From the NCBI GenBank assembly GCA_023228945.1, contig JALOAI010000024.1, positions 25,232-89,231 on the forward strand: a stretch of DNA of 64,000 bases. Direction: 5' to 3'. The notes under the pieces are model-generated. The model ran no database searches, had not been told where the DNA came from, and saw nothing but the letters and a program-made list of their open reading frames with translations. Source of the DNA: Pigmentiphaga sp. (lineage in GTDB: Bacteria; Pseudomonadota; Gammaproteobacteria; Burkholderiales; Burkholderiaceae_B). Position 1 is the stretch's first letter, and each line of letters opens with the position of its first letter. Positions 1 through 9,022 of the stretch are shown piece after piece. The translations under genes and the position numbers were made by a program.

Positions 1-474
1 AGGAGCGTCGCGCATGCGAACGAGGTAGCCGAAGCGCACGCGGGTGCCCCACTGGACGCGGAGCTTCTGGCCCTCACGCATGACGAGGTCGAATGCCTCG
101 TGCACCGTGGCCGCGAGCTGGGCTCGCTGCGTTGGGATCGGGAACGCGTTGGGGGCTGCGAACGCAGAGCCAGCGTTGATCGCCGTCGTCGGGATCCCGA
201 CGGGTGTGACCGGCGGGAAATTGATCAGCGTGACGCCCTCGGTCAGCGACGCGCCGCCGAGGAGCTTGTCGGACCACCGGCCGTTGAACACCGACGGCAT
301 TTCTCGGAATCCGATCACCTGCGTGTTGGCGACGGGGTTGCCCGTGTACCAGGTGGTCTCGACCGCCATCTCGCTTTCCCACGCCGCGCCGCGGAGCGGG
401 AGAGCTCGGCCACGCAGCACGATCTCGCGGCCGGGGCCGGTCACCTGCAGAACAGAGAACGAGGGAGACGCCAT
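1..474 (-). CDS. Tail/baseplate-type protein, 5' part (runs off window)
   Basis: The ATG overlaps the tape measure stop (ATGA on the minus strand). The frame stays open for 158 codons to the window edge, so the C-terminus is missing. Visible blocks are W32-E-S-E-M, T41-T-W-Y-T-G-N-P and F63-N-G-R-W. Myophages usually place a baseplate hub or hub-adaptor gene directly after the tape measure, and these blocks recall such proteins, but I did not identify a family with certainty. The role therefore rests mainly on position and translational coupling. Confidence 0.6.
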   Translation of the reverse strand, partial: MASPSFSVLQVTGPGREIVLRGRALPLRGAAWESEMAVETTWYTGNPVANTQVIGFREMPSVFNGRWSDKLLGGASLTEGVTLINFPPVTPVGIPTTAINAGSAFAAPNAFPIPTQRAQLAATVHEAFDLVMREGQKLRVQWGTRVRFGYLVRMRDAP

Positions 475-3170
475 CAGTTGCCATCCTCCACGACCCAGAA
501 CGACTGGGTTCGTCCGGTCGCCATTTTCTGGAGCGGCTTCACGAGCTGCGCCATCACGCGGTCAGGGTCGGGCTCATCGAGGCTCACGTTGACGTTGACC
601 GTGCCAACGTTGACCTTGGCGCCCTTCGGTGTGGTTTTCTTGCCCGCGCTCTCCAAGAATCCCTTGAGAGACTTCTGCATCTCGGCCGCCCGCTCCTGCG
701 CCTTCGCGAACTGCTCGGGCGAGAGCCTCGCGTTCATGATCTTCTCGGCGGCTCGGTCGAGCTTCTCGCTCGTCGTGAACGTGTCCTGAGCCCCCGCGAA
801 CCAAGACTCCTGGCTCTTGCGCATCTCGGCCGCGGTCTCGGCCAGCCCCTCGCCGACCTTGGGGACCTTGGCGAGCATTTCCAGCGTCCACGCGACGACG
901 CCGACGATGCCGGCGATGCCGAGCTTGAGCGCACCGAACACGCCGACGAGCAGAGACAAGCCCTTGATGAACCATCCCAGCCCGACCGACACCGTGTCGA
1001 TCATGCCGACCGCGATGTCCAGAAACCCGGTGAACGAGCTCGTCGCGTCGCTTCCACCGAGCAGCGCTTCGCCGACGAGCTTGAGGCGCTCCCACAGCGT
1101 GAACAGAGAGACCATCAACGGCGTGAGGGTGATCTGGCCGGTCTCGATCCCCTCGATCAGCGACGTGCTGATCTCCTGCCACTTGCTGGTGATGTAGGCC
1201 GCCACACCTCCGAACGCGACCGCGAGACCGCCGAGCACCACCCCGAGGATCAGCGCTGGCCCTGCGAGCGCGACGAGCATCGTGCCGGCGGTCGCCATCC
1301 GCAGCAGGCCCGTCTGCGCACCGCGGCCGAACATGCCTCCGATGCCCGCGCCAGCTCGGCTGGCGAGACCACCCGCGCGCCGACCCACGCCAGCGAGCAT
1401 GCCCGACAGGCTCAGCGCGCGCGCCTTGGCGACCATGCCGATGAACGCCCGCTTGGTCGCGACGAACCCCGCGGTGATGGTCGCCGGCAACGAGCGCGCT
1501 TGGGCGACCATGCTGGCGAAGCCGGCCTTCGCTGTGCCGAGCCCAGCCCTGACCAGGCCGGGCAGCGCACGCCCTCGAGCGACCATGCTGGCGAAGCTGG
1601 CTTTCACCCACGTGAGGCCCGTGGCCGCCAACGCCGGCAGGCCCTTCACTCGTGCGACCACCGTGGCGAATCCGGCCTTGGTCCACGCGATACCCGTGCG
1701 TGCGAGCTCGGGCAGGCCCTTGGCGCCGCGAATGACCTCGTGCAGCCCGAAGATCAACGACGTGCTGATCAGCGAGGGGACGGCGACCAGCTCGCGAGCG
1801 ACGGTGCCGATCGCCTGGCGAGCGCGGGGGAACCCCGACGCTGCCATGCCCACGCCGCGTCCGATCACACCGAGCATCCCGCGACCCTGGCCCTTCATGC
1901 CGCGCGCGATGCCGACGTGAGTCGCTTTGCTCTGCTTGGCGATCCACGCTGCGATCGGTGTAGCGATCTGCTTGGCGGTCGCGCCCGTCCGCATGGCCGT
2001 GCCGATGCCCGACACGATCGCGCCGGCAGCCATCCGGGTGAGCCCGACGACGAACGCGATCTTGATCGACGTAGCGATGATCGCTGCCGAAGCCTTCGCC
2101 TTCATCCACAGCGTCTGCCAGTTGTTGGCGAAGAACGTCACCGCTCGCTCGACCAGCGACACGCCACGCTCGAACGCACCAGCGAGCTTGCGACCGAAGA
2201 ACGAAGCGGCGGTGTCGAGCTGCTCGAGCGACTGGCCGCCGAAGAAGCCTTGGTCGCTCGAGATCCGACTGAGCGAGGTCTTGACCGAGTTGTAGAGCGG
2301 CTGTGCGAACGAGAGCGAGAGTCGATCGAGACCGCTTTCGGCCGCGGCGAGGATGCCCTCGATCGATGCCTCGTAGGCATCGCCCACCTCGGGTGGGATC
2401 CGAGACAGCACGCTCTCGATCACCGAGAGTCGCTTCTCGGGGTCGAGCTTGTTGAAGGCCGCGGCGATGTCCCGCGGGATCTGTTTCTGGGTGACCTCGG
2501 CCATCGCCTCGCCGAATGGTCCCTGCAGCGCCGCGAACGTGCGCACGTCCATGCCCGCGAGGCCCTGCGACATGCGACCGATGTCAGCCCCCAGCTGCTT
2601 GAAGTCGCCTTCCACGAGGCCGACGAGCACCGCCGATTTCGAGATGATGCTCTTCTGGCGTTCGAGGTCGTGGGTGATCGACGACAGGCCGCTGGCCATC
2701 ATCGTGTACATCAGGTTTATGTCTCGGAACGCACCCGGCGACTTGAGGGCAATGTCGTAGATGTCCTGCTGCATCGCCGCCGCGCGCTCGAGGTTGGCGG
2801 CGAATTGCGACGTCTCGCCGGACAGCACAGCGACGTCGGAGGCGCCCATGTTGAACGCCTGAAACATGGTGCCGATCGTGAGCTGCGACGTCTCGAGCAA
2901 CTCGGCGAACCCGAGGCCCCGCTTGGTCGCGGCCGCGATCCCGCCGGCGAGACCAACCCCCGCAGTCGCGGCGCCCATTTTGGCCAGGCCGCCAACGATC
3001 TGCCCGGTCGTGCCGGACATGCGAGCGCCGATCTCGTTGAATCGTGAGCCTGCGTTCGACCACCTCGTGCTGAAATCATCGGCCGCAGCTCCCCCGGCCT
3101 TCATTTGGTCGAGAAAGGTCCCCTTCGTGGTCAGCCAAGCGTTGACCTTGTAGTTGATCTCCTCGGCCAT
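474..3170 (-). CDS. Tail tape measure protein
   Basis: At 898 residues this is the longest protein in the window. It sets tail length and is packed inside the tail tube. It is Ala/Gly-rich, with hydrophobic segments around residues 625-665 and 700-750 and helical N- and C-terminal parts. Residues 486-585 are four tandem 25-residue units of the pattern LPxLxxxGxxxxKAxFAxMVARxxx. It follows the tail chaperone G/GT pair, the standard order. A TAGACT element lies 8 nt before the ATG. The assignment rests on size, composition and synteny. Confidence 0.9.
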   Translation of the reverse strand: MAEEINYKVNAWLTTKGTFLDQMKAGGAAADDFSTRWSNAGSRFNEIGARMSGTTGQIVGGLAKMGAATAGVGLAGGIAAATKRGLGFAELLETSQLTIGTMFQAFNMGASDVAVLSGETSQFAANLERAAAMQQDIYDIALKSPGAFRDINLMYTMMASGLSSITHDLERQKSIISKSAVLVGLVEGDFKQLGADIGRMSQGLAGMDVRTFAALQGPFGEAMAEVTQKQIPRDIAAAFNKLDPEKRLSVIESVLSRIPPEVGDAYEASIEGILAAAESGLDRLSLSFAQPLYNSVKTSLSRISSDQGFFGGQSLEQLDTAASFFGRKLAGAFERGVSLVERAVTFFANNWQTLWMKAKASAAIIATSIKIAFVVGLTRMAAGAIVSGIGTAMRTGATAKQIATPIAAWIAKQSKATHVGIARGMKGQGRGMLGVIGRGVGMAASGFPRARQAIGTVARELVAVPSLISTSLIFGLHEVIRGAKGLPELARTGIAWTKAGFATVVARVKGLPALAATGLTWVKASFASMVARGRALPGLVRAGLGTAKAGFASMVAQARSLPATITAGFVATKRAFIGMVAKARALSLSGMLAGVGRRAGGLASRAGAGIGGMFGRGAQTGLLRMATAGTMLVALAGPALILGVVLGGLAVAFGGVAAYITSKWQEISTSLIEGIETGQITLTPLMVSLFTLWERLKLVGEALLGGSDATSSFTGFLDIAVGMIDTVSVGLGWFIKGLSLLVGVFGALKLGIAGIVGVVAWTLEMLAKVPKVGEGLAETAAEMRKSQESWFAGAQDTFTTSEKLDRAAEKIMNARLSPEQFAKAQERAAEMQKSLKGFLESAGKKTTPKGAKVNVGTVNVNVSLDEPDPDRVMAQLVKPLQKMATGRTQSFWVVEDGN
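1416..1715 (-). repeat. Four 25-codon repeats in the tape measure gene
   Basis: Four consecutive 75-bp units encode residues 486-585. Each starts Leu-Pro and carries a K-A-x-F-A-x-M-V-A-R-like core; the units have diverged in sequence. Gain or loss of units would change tape length in 25-residue steps. Confidence 0.8.
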
Positions 3171-3178
3171 GCGCGGCC

Positions 3179-3184
3179 AGTCTA
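3179..3184 (-). promoter_or_regulatory. TAGACT -10 element for tape measure gene
   Basis: Reads TAGACT on the minus strand, 8 nt before the tape measure ATG. It belongs to the TAGACT promoter family that recurs before genes on both strands of this window. Confidence 0.55.
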
Positions 3185-3191
3185 CCGCGCC

Positions 3192-3506
3192 TCACAAGCC
3201 GAGCCCGAGCTGGCCAACGCGCGCAGTCTCGTGGAACGCTGCAGCCCGACTCCTCTCGATGCATCGACGGCACCAACCGGTCTCGCGATCGTACCCGACG
3301 ACGGCTCGGCATCGTGGACAGCGAGCCTTGTCCGGCAGGCTGTACGGGTTGCGGAGCCATCGAAGCCACGCCGCCTCGCAGCACTCGGCACAGGGTTCGG
3401 GGTCCATCGAGGGGAACGGCGGCTCGACCTGCCTGAGCCCACCGCAGCTGAGGCAGGGCTCGATCAGCAGGTCGAGCTCGAGCTGGCCCTCTCCTCCTCG
3501 TCCCAT
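3192..3506 (-). CDS. Small four-CxxC zinc-ribbon protein in tail cluster
   Basis: A 104-residue protein with four Cys-x2-Cys pairs (C-L-S-C, C-A-E-C, C-P-R-C, C-R-R-C), enough for two zinc sites. It lies between the chaperone T frame and the tape measure on the same strand. Small zinc proteins at this spot are seen in other myophages, but their role is not established. It could be a tail assembly accessory or a nucleic-acid-binding protein. I did not recognise a named family. Confidence 0.6.
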   Translation of the reverse strand: MGRGGEGQLELDLLIEPCLSCGGLRQVEPPFPSMDPEPCAECCEAAWLRWLRNPYSLPDKARCPRCRAVVGYDRETGWCRRCIERSRAAAFHETARVGQLGLGL

Positions 3507-3545
3507 GCGAGGGACAACCGACGCCAGCAGGCGTCGCTTCCCGGT

Positions 3546-4327
3546 TCAATCATCCGGGTAGATTTTGTCGTTGAGGTCGCTGGTCGCGTCGGCCCACTCC
3601 TCGAGGTCCGCGAGCGTCCAATCCGTCATCGGGTTGATGCCCACCGCACTCGGCGGAGCACACCTGGCGATGTACACCAGCCGCTGGATGATCGCTCGCC
3701 GCAATGCAGCGAGCGACTCAGCGTCGTAGACCGTGCACGCACGCCAGAACTCGACCGCGGGCGCGTCGTCTACGTCTGCCAGCTGCTGGCCGTGGCCATC
3801 ATGGCGTTTCCCACCTTGGCCGGCGCGGTGTTCATGTGCTGGTAGATCTCTCCGACGATGCTGCGGCCCTTCGGTCCGATCGCGTTGAGCCAGTCGTTGA
3901 TGTACGTGTAATCCAGGTTTTTCTTGCCGCCGATCATCACGATGGCGCGCTGCAGCAGGGCCATGTGCGGGCTCGGATCTTTGCTCGCTGCGAGCTCGTC
4001 TTTGAGCGTGATGGTGGTCATGCCGAATTCGAGATCGGCAGGCGACCTGGTACGGGACCAATCTGGTCCGGCCATGATCTCGTGGGCGACATCGACGGGG
4101 AATGTGAAGGAGCGGTACGGCCGATTTGCTCGGCCACCGCTCATCGCAAGCGGGTTCTCGGTGCTGAGCGTGCCCATGACCAGGTCCGACGATTGCTCGA
4201 TCGGCCCCTTGTGCGGGATGCCGGCCGGCGGCTCGGCGGGAGGACTGGCGGGCGCTTCGGCTCGCATGTGGGGCTGCTGTTGGTTCAACTCGGCGGGCCA
4301 GTTGGGACGACGATCGCTGGTAGACAT
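3546..4327 (-). CDS. Tail assembly chaperone fusion gpGT, by programmed -1 frameshift
   Basis: The G frame is read to the heptamer G-GGA-AAC near its end. Slipping back one base continues as G-K-R-H-D-G-H-G for 75 further codons, avoiding the G stop and giving about 260 residues. Zero-frame codons GGA and AAC fit the X-XXY-YYZ rule, and lambda uses GGGAAAG at the same place for its G/GT proteins. The T part lacks a convincing start of its own and directly precedes the tape measure region, as expected. The fusion would coat tape measure and recruit tail tube subunits. Confidence 0.85.
3770..4327 (-). CDS. Tail assembly chaperone gpG
   Basis: A 185-residue protein with a Pro-rich N-terminus and a helical C-terminal half, located between tail tube and tape measure. 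It ends W-Q-T just after the slippery site, so most ribosomes should make this product and a minority the GT fusion. A GATTCT hexamer sits exactly 6 nt before the ATG, a weak match to the leaderless promoter pattern of this window. Function is from synteny plus the frameshift architecture, because these chaperones diverge fast in sequence. Confidence 0.8.
   Translation of the reverse strand: MSTSDRRPNWPAELNQQQPHMRAEAPASPPAEPPAGIPHKGPIEQSSDLVMGTLSTENPLAMSGGRANRPYRSFTFPVDVAHEIMAGPDWSRTRSPADLEFGMTTITLKDELAASKDPSPHMALLQRAIVMIGGKKNLDYTYINDWLNAIGPKGRSIVGEIYQHMNTAPAKVGNAMMATASSWQT
3806..3812 (-). promoter_or_regulatory. GGGAAAC slippery heptamer
   Basis: Minus-strand GGGAAAC read as G-GGA-AAC in the G frame, 34 nt upstream of the end of the G stop codon. 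It is a canonical -1 slip site joining the G and T frames. Confidence 0.85.
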
Positions 4328-4386
4328 GCGAGCAGAATCCCACCGCCATCGTTGCGGTGCAACCGATAGGGTGCGAGCCTGATCGC

Positions 4387-4770
4387 GTGATCGACTACAC
4401 GCTCTACGACGACGAGACCGAGCGCGAGCTGACTGGCTCGGCCCAGTGGGCCATCGTGATCGCTGACGGCGAGCCGAAGATCGTTGGCGCTGCTCCTCAG
4501 TCGCAGCTCTACGCCGCTCTGCTCGGCCTCGCGGAGTCCATGGTCGGCCAGGTCGGTCCGGCTCGGATCCCGGTCTCTCGGCGATGGCAAGCGGTACACG
4601 CCGCGATCGCTGAGCTGCGCGCGGCAGAGGTCCAGCTGCCCGCAGGCGCTCGCCCGCCGATCACCGCCACCGATGTGCTGCGGCTGGTCGAGGAGCGTCT
4701 TGGGTCCGCTGCACTGCGCGACGTTCAGGAGGCAGTGTTCGAGCTCGCCAGCGGACGTATCCCGAGTTGA
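4387..4770 (+). CDS. Hypothetical protein, first gene of plus-strand cassette
   Basis: About 127 residues from a GTG (V-I-D-Y-T-L-Y); an upstream GTG at 4357 is an alternative. It has an acidic N-terminal strand-rich part and a helical C-terminal half with a T-D-V-L-R-L-V-E-E stretch. It is divergent from the chaperone gene and opposite in orientation to all surrounding tail genes, like a phage moron. No family recognised. Confidence 0.6.
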   Translation: MIDYTLYDDETERELTGSAQWAIVIADGEPKIVGAAPQSQLYAALLGLAESMVGQVGPARIPVSRRWQAVHAAIAELRAAEVQLPAGARPPITATDVLRLVEERLGSAALRDVQEAVFELASGRIPS

Positions 4771-4777
4771 TCGGGGC

Positions 4778-4789
4778 TATGCTCGCCGC
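4778..4789 (+). promoter_or_regulatory. Leaderless promoter TATGCT-N6-ATG
   Basis: TATGCT followed by exactly 6 nt and then the ATG of the next gene, so transcription should start at or next to the start codon. Confidence 0.55.
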
Positions 4790-5095
4790 ATGGCAGAGCA
4801 GACCATCATCACAATCTCGTTGCCCCCCACCGCCGAGCAAGTCGCAGCGCTGCGCGAGGCTGGCCCAGGTGCGGTCGTCCACCACCCTCGCGCTAGCTCG
4901 CCAGCAGCTCGCCGAGACATCGCTCGGGCGCTGCGGATCGCAGGCCTCGAGGACAAGCTCGTGCGGTCGCTGGGCTACTCGGAGCGCGGGCCAGCACCAG
5001 CCCCGCGCGTTGTTCTTGGCAACAAACTCGCCGGACCCCTCGCGCAGCATTACGAGGCGTCCGACGTCGAGATTGGTGAGCTGCCGTCCGACTAG
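4790..5095 (+). CDS. Hypothetical protein, leaderless
   Basis: A 101-residue protein starting M-A-E-Q-T-I-I-T-I-S-L-P, predicted as a beta strand, then a helix and a basic segment (R-R-D-I-A-R-A-L-R). There is no ribosome binding site, but a TATGCT element lies 6 nt before the ATG. Its stop region overlaps the end of the tail tube gene on the other strand by 4 bp. No family recognised; it sits with the preceding gene in a small plus-strand island inside the tail operon. Confidence 0.6.
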   Translation: MAEQTIITISLPPTAEQVAALREAGPGAVVHHPRASSPAARRDIARALRIAGLEDKLVRSLGYSERGPAPAPRVVLGNKLAGPLAQHYEASDVEIGELPSD

Positions 5096-5523
5096 ATGAA
5101 CTTGTGCGTGGAGGTTTTGCCGTCGACCTTCGCGTTTATGTACTCCTTGCGGCCGCCCGACTCCAGCGGGAGCTCGGCGAATTTCAGGTCGACGAGCACG
5201 ATCGTTCGGACGACGCCGCTGGGAAACAGGAACGTGACCGCGGCATCGATGCGGATCGCTCCGCCCGGCTTGCGTTGAGCCCTCGCCACGACGGCCTCGG
5301 TGAACTCGAAAAACTCGGCGCCGTCGAGGTGCAGATCGGCCTCGATCTGCGTGCCGTTGTAGATCTCGTCGTACTCCATCGAGTCGCCGCCGAGGTACTC
5401 CTCCTCGAGCCGCTCGAGGTCGATGGTGATCGTGTTATTGCGGACGAGCCCGATCCGAGTCGGCACACCGTCGCGCACGATCGAGAAGTGGACGTCGGCG
5501 CCCTTGATTCGTTGCGTTGCCAT
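5092..5523 (-). CDS. Tail tube protein
   Basis: A 143-residue, beta-rich protein placed just after the sheath, where myophages encode the tube. It contains a G-G-D-S-M-E-Y-D-E-I-Y block around residue 46 and ends in a Lys-rich strand. An AGGAG ribosome binding site precedes the ATG. The inner tube is built from hexameric rings of such a protein beneath the contractile sheath. Assignment is by size, predicted fold and order sheath-tube-chaperone-tape. Confidence 0.75.
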   Translation of the reverse strand: MATQRIKGADVHFSIVRDGVPTRIGLVRNNTITIDLERLEEEYLGGDSMEYDEIYNGTQIEADLHLDGAEFFEFTEAVVARAQRKPGGAIRIDAAVTFLFPSGVVRTIVLVDLKFAELPLESGGRKEYINAKVDGKTSTHKFI

Positions 5524-5548
5524 GTTGGTGCTCTCCTACTGCGTGTGA

Positions 5549-8068
5549 TCAGGTCGCTTGGTTGACCAGGGTGGCCGTGTTGACGCCCGGCCCCGCCGTC
5601 GCCCGGATGATGAGGTGGTCCATGAATGCGAAGGTCTGAACCTCGATGGTGTGCTCCTGGAAGCCCTGTCGCGCGAGTGCGTCGGTGGTCACGTCCTTGA
5701 CCACGTAGCCAGCGATCCGAGCTGTCGAGCCGTCGCCGGTCGGCGATGCGAGGTCTTCGAGAAACACGTTGAGCTGCTCGGTCAGCGTGCGGCGGTTGAG
5801 CGGCGATCCGGTCTTGCCGACGAACGGTTTTGCGATTTTCTTGTACGAGTCGAGCAGGAAGTCGGCCATGCGCCGGCGCGAGCCCGAGACGAGCTCCTCG
5901 TCGGCGATCGGGTCGACCGACGTCACGTCCTTGACGAACTCGGGCCCGTTGTCGCGGTCGACCTTCGGCGACAGGATGCCTCGCGCGATCAGGGCCTGGT
6001 AGTCGCCCACCTTGAGTTCGGAGCCGCCGCGCTCGGGGTCGTAGGCCGCCTCGAGCGAGACGAACTCCTGCTCGTTGACGTCGGTGTCCGCGAGCCGCTG
6101 CGAGAGCTGCTCCTCGGGTGGCAGGATCGCCGCGGCCACGGCTGCGAACGAATCCAGGCCGACGTCGACGCGACCATCCGACGAGAACCCAGGGCCGGCA
6201 GCCGAGCCGCCGATCCGAATCTCGTCGACCACGATCGACACGCCCGGGAAAGCGAACTGCACCCGGTCGCTGCGGTTCTCGGCGACCTCGCTGAACGCCT
6301 GCTGACGGCTGATCCCCAGCCGCGGTCGCACGAACGTCTTGCGAGCTGCGAGCCCGGACTCGGTCGCAGCCTCGGCGTTGAGGTACAACGCCTTGCGGAT
6401 CGCCGTGCTCGTGCGCGCGGCCGCGATGTAGTTGATCGCCGAGGTCAGAGCCGTGTCGGCCAACGTTTTGTCGAGCGCAGCCTGGTAGCGAGCGTCGAGC
6501 TGCGCCGGCGTGAGGCGGGTGATCGTTCCGCTGTTGGCCGCCACGAACCCGGCCGGCAGCTTGTCGAGGATCTCGGTCACGTTGCCCGAGGTGCTCGCTA
6601 GCGCGGTGTCGTCATCGAAGAAGGGCCGGACCTTGAGCTCCGCGCCCTGCTTGATCGGCGTGTCGACCATCGTGACCCAGATCGTGCCGGTGGCCGTCGC
6701 GTCTCGGACCCGCGTCCCGGCGGGGATGATCACCTCCTCGGCGTTCGCCGCATCGGCGACCTCGTTCGGGTCGAACCCCAGCGCAGCGAGGGCCGTGCCG
6801 CCGGTGGCCTGCAGCGTGCCGGTGCCGGGCGTCAGCGCGTTGCAGACACGCAGGAATCCGAACGCATCGACCTCGGCTGAGAGGTTCGACACCGCGTCGA
6901 TCACCACCGCCTGCTCGTCGACGGGGATCGCAGCGAGGTTGTCGACGTTGCCCGTGCCGGTCGACTCCGTGATCACGCCGGGCGTCGTGTTGGCGATCGT
7001 GACGTCGCCAGGCGTTGGCTCGGCCAGCACGGAGAAGTCCGTGAGGAGCACGTTCGCGTCGCCCCTGGCGGTGAGCTTGTCGGTGCCGCTCGCTTCGAAC
7101 GTCACACCGGGCACGCCCAGGTCGCCGAGCGCGACGAGCAGGTCGTCACGCAGCTTCTCATCCGTGCCACCACCGGAGACGCCGGGCAGCGGAATGTCGT
7201 AGTCGACCTCGACGCCGTTGACGAACCGGCTCACCCGCAGACGGTAGTCGCCCGCGCTCACGTTGGTAACGGTCAGCGTCCACTCGTCCTGCGTCGGCGT
7301 GGCGGTGTGACCGAGCGCCGTCAGAGCGTCGCCGCCGATGATCCGAATGTGGCCGGCTCGACCCTCGATCACCGACTGCAGCCCGAGCTCGTTGGCGCCG
7401 GCATCGTAGGCGATCGTCGCTGCAGCTACGGCGTTGATCCGAGCGATCGCAGCGGCTTGGTCGGCGTCGGTCGCCTGGAACACGACGACGAACGGGTCGA
7501 CGCCGTCGTATTCGAGCTCGAGGTACTTGCCTCCGAGCGCGGCATAGGTCGCGCCGCTGCCCTCGATCTGCGCCTTGCCACCGTTGTAGGTCGCGGTTGC
7601 GGTCCCGCTGCCGTTGAGCTCGAACGTGACGGTGTCGCCGTTGCTGAGCGCGACCGTCGAGTTGCCGCCGGTCAGGCACGCGAGCCTCGTGAACGTGACC
7701 GTGCCAGCGCTCGAGTCGACGCGCACGAGGATCAGCCGCGGGGGCTCGGGCTTGTTGGCGAGCCACATGAACCCGTTGCCGTTCCAGGGCTCCGAGCCGC
7801 CCGAGCGCTGCGCCACAGCACCGCGGTGCTTGCCCTCGGGGATCGTGTAGCCCAATCCGCCAAACTGGTTGACACGATCGACAGCGCCGAACACCTCGGT
7901 GGGCGACTCGATCGGGCCCGCGTCGAACTCGGCGACCAAGCACAACGTGCCGGTGCCTGCCCCCACTCGCATGCTCGGGGGTCGCTGGTCGATGAGCGTC
8001 ACGCCCGGCGGTTGGCGGGCAATCTGGGCATATCCGGGATTGGTGCGAGTTACTCGGGTGGACGGCAC
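5549..8068 (-). CDS. Contractile tail sheath protein
   Basis: An 839-residue protein starting at GTG with an AGGAG-like site upstream. Near the N-terminus is an N-P-G-Y-A...P-P-G-V-T-L-I-D-Q block, reminiscent of the sheath entry strand. The C-terminal 150 residues (R-T-L-T-E-Q-L-N-V-F-L-E-D-L, then strands ending L-V-N-Q-A-T) resemble the conserved sheath C-terminal domain that binds neighbours. The large middle part holds Thr/Gly-rich domains like surface insertions of big sheaths. It precedes the tube gene and makes this a myovirus-type tail. Confidence 0.75.
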   Translation of the reverse strand: MPSTRVTRTNPGYAQIARQPPGVTLIDQRPPSMRVGAGTGTLCLVAEFDAGPIESPTEVFGAVDRVNQFGGLGYTIPEGKHRGAVAQRSGGSEPWNGNGFMWLANKPEPPRLILVRVDSSAGTVTFTRLACLTGGNSTVALSNGDTVTFELNGSGTATATYNGGKAQIEGSGATYAALGGKYLELEYDGVDPFVVVFQATDADQAAAIARINAVAAATIAYDAGANELGLQSVIEGRAGHIRIIGGDALTALGHTATPTQDEWTLTVTNVSAGDYRLRVSRFVNGVEVDYDIPLPGVSGGGTDEKLRDDLLVALGDLGVPGVTFEASGTDKLTARGDANVLLTDFSVLAEPTPGDVTIANTTPGVITESTGTGNVDNLAAIPVDEQAVVIDAVSNLSAEVDAFGFLRVCNALTPGTGTLQATGGTALAALGFDPNEVADAANAEEVIIPAGTRVRDATATGTIWVTMVDTPIKQGAELKVRPFFDDDTALASTSGNVTEILDKLPAGFVAANSGTITRLTPAQLDARYQAALDKTLADTALTSAINYIAAARTSTAIRKALYLNAEAATESGLAARKTFVRPRLGISRQQAFSEVAENRSDRVQFAFPGVSIVVDEIRIGGSAAGPGFSSDGRVDVGLDSFAAVAAAILPPEEQLSQRLADTDVNEQEFVSLEAAYDPERGGSELKVGDYQALIARGILSPKVDRDNGPEFVKDVTSVDPIADEELVSGSRRRMADFLLDSYKKIAKPFVGKTGSPLNRRTLTEQLNVFLEDLASPTGDGSTARIAGYVVKDVTTDALARQGFQEHTIEVQTFAFMDHLIIRATAGPGVNTATLVNQAT

Positions 8069-8152
8069 GGCAGACTCCTGCAGTGCCAGGGCCAGGGACG
8101 ATTCGCGTTGAGCCTACCAGACGCTCGCCAGGCCGACGACAAGCTCGCGCGC

Positions 8153-9019
8153 TCACTCGACCACGGTGAGGCCGGCAGGGTCGAGCAGCTCCTGGTCGGG
8201 CACGAGGCCGAGCACGTCGACCTCGGCGAGCACCTGGGCCTGCAGCTCGAAGGCCCCCGACGTCGCCGAGTCTTCGGTGTCGGGGTACGAGACGCCGACC
8301 TCCTCGTCGAGGTCGAGCCTCACCATCGAGCGCAGGTACTCGGGCACGATGATCCGCCGGCCCCCCTCGTCGCGAGCAGGGTCGCCCAGCAGCGCCCGCA
8401 CGAGCGCGCCGCGGAATCCCGCGCGCTCGTCTTTGTGGGCGAACACCACCCGCACCAGCAGCCGGCACGTCGCAGTCCCGTAGACCCGCACGACCGTGTT
8501 GGGCAGGAACAAATCGCGGGTGTCCTCGTGGTACTCGGAGCCGAGATCGCGCGAGGAGTAGATCGTCGGCGACGCCTCGGTGATTAGCGCTCGCGTCTGG
8601 CCCCTCGCCTCGCTGCCATGGCTCGGCCAGTCGAGCCACACGTGGCTCAACTGGTAGGCGCGCGAACTCGACTTGAGCGTGCCGCCGTTGACGAGGGCCT
8701 CGCGCCCGAGCGTGTACCAGCGCAGCCCGAGCAGCACGCGAGCGAGGGCCAGCTGCGCCGCTGTGTACTCGTCGATCAGCAGTCCGACGGGTTTCTCGGC
8801 GTGGTTGAGGTCGCGCAGCTCGGTCGGGTAGACCGTCGGGTCGGTCGGCAGCTGGGCAACGTAGAGCGTCCCGTCCGATGCCTGACGGATCTCGGCGCGG
8901 TAGGCCTCGTCGTCGGGGATCGCTACCGGTCGCCGGCCATCCTCGAGCGTGATCGAGTCGACGTCAGCCCGGAGGCTGGTGGGCAGGTACGTGCGGGTCT
9001 GTTCTTCGTCGTCGACCAT
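8153..9019 (-). CDS. Tail completion or sheath-terminator-type protein
   Basis: A 288-residue protein directly upstream of the sheath gene in the same operon, with 3 nt between it and the next upstream gene. It begins with an acidic segment (M-V-D-D-E-E) and mixes helices and strands. Tail terminator, neck or sheath-initiator proteins are expected in this slot. I could not link it to a specific family, so only the position supports a tail role. Confidence 0.55.
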   Translation of the reverse strand: MVDDEEQTRTYLPTSLRADVDSITLEDGRRPVAIPDDEAYRAEIRQASDGTLYVAQLPTDPTVYPTELRDLNHAEKPVGLLIDEYTAAQLALARVLLGLRWYTLGREALVNGGTLKSSSRAYQLSHVWLDWPSHGSEARGQTRALITEASPTIYSSRDLGSEYHEDTRDLFLPNTVVRVYGTATCRLLVRVVFAHKDERAGFRGALVRALLGDPARDEGGRRIIVPEYLRSMVRLDLDEEVGVSYPDTEDSATSGAFELQAQVLAEVDVLGLVPDQELLDPAGLTVVE

Positions 9020-9022
9020 GGC

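Noticed and set aside
3541..3557. GGTTCAATC as a tRNA T-loop
   Set aside because: No matching acceptor, D or anticodon arms around it; lies within the chaperone T frame end.
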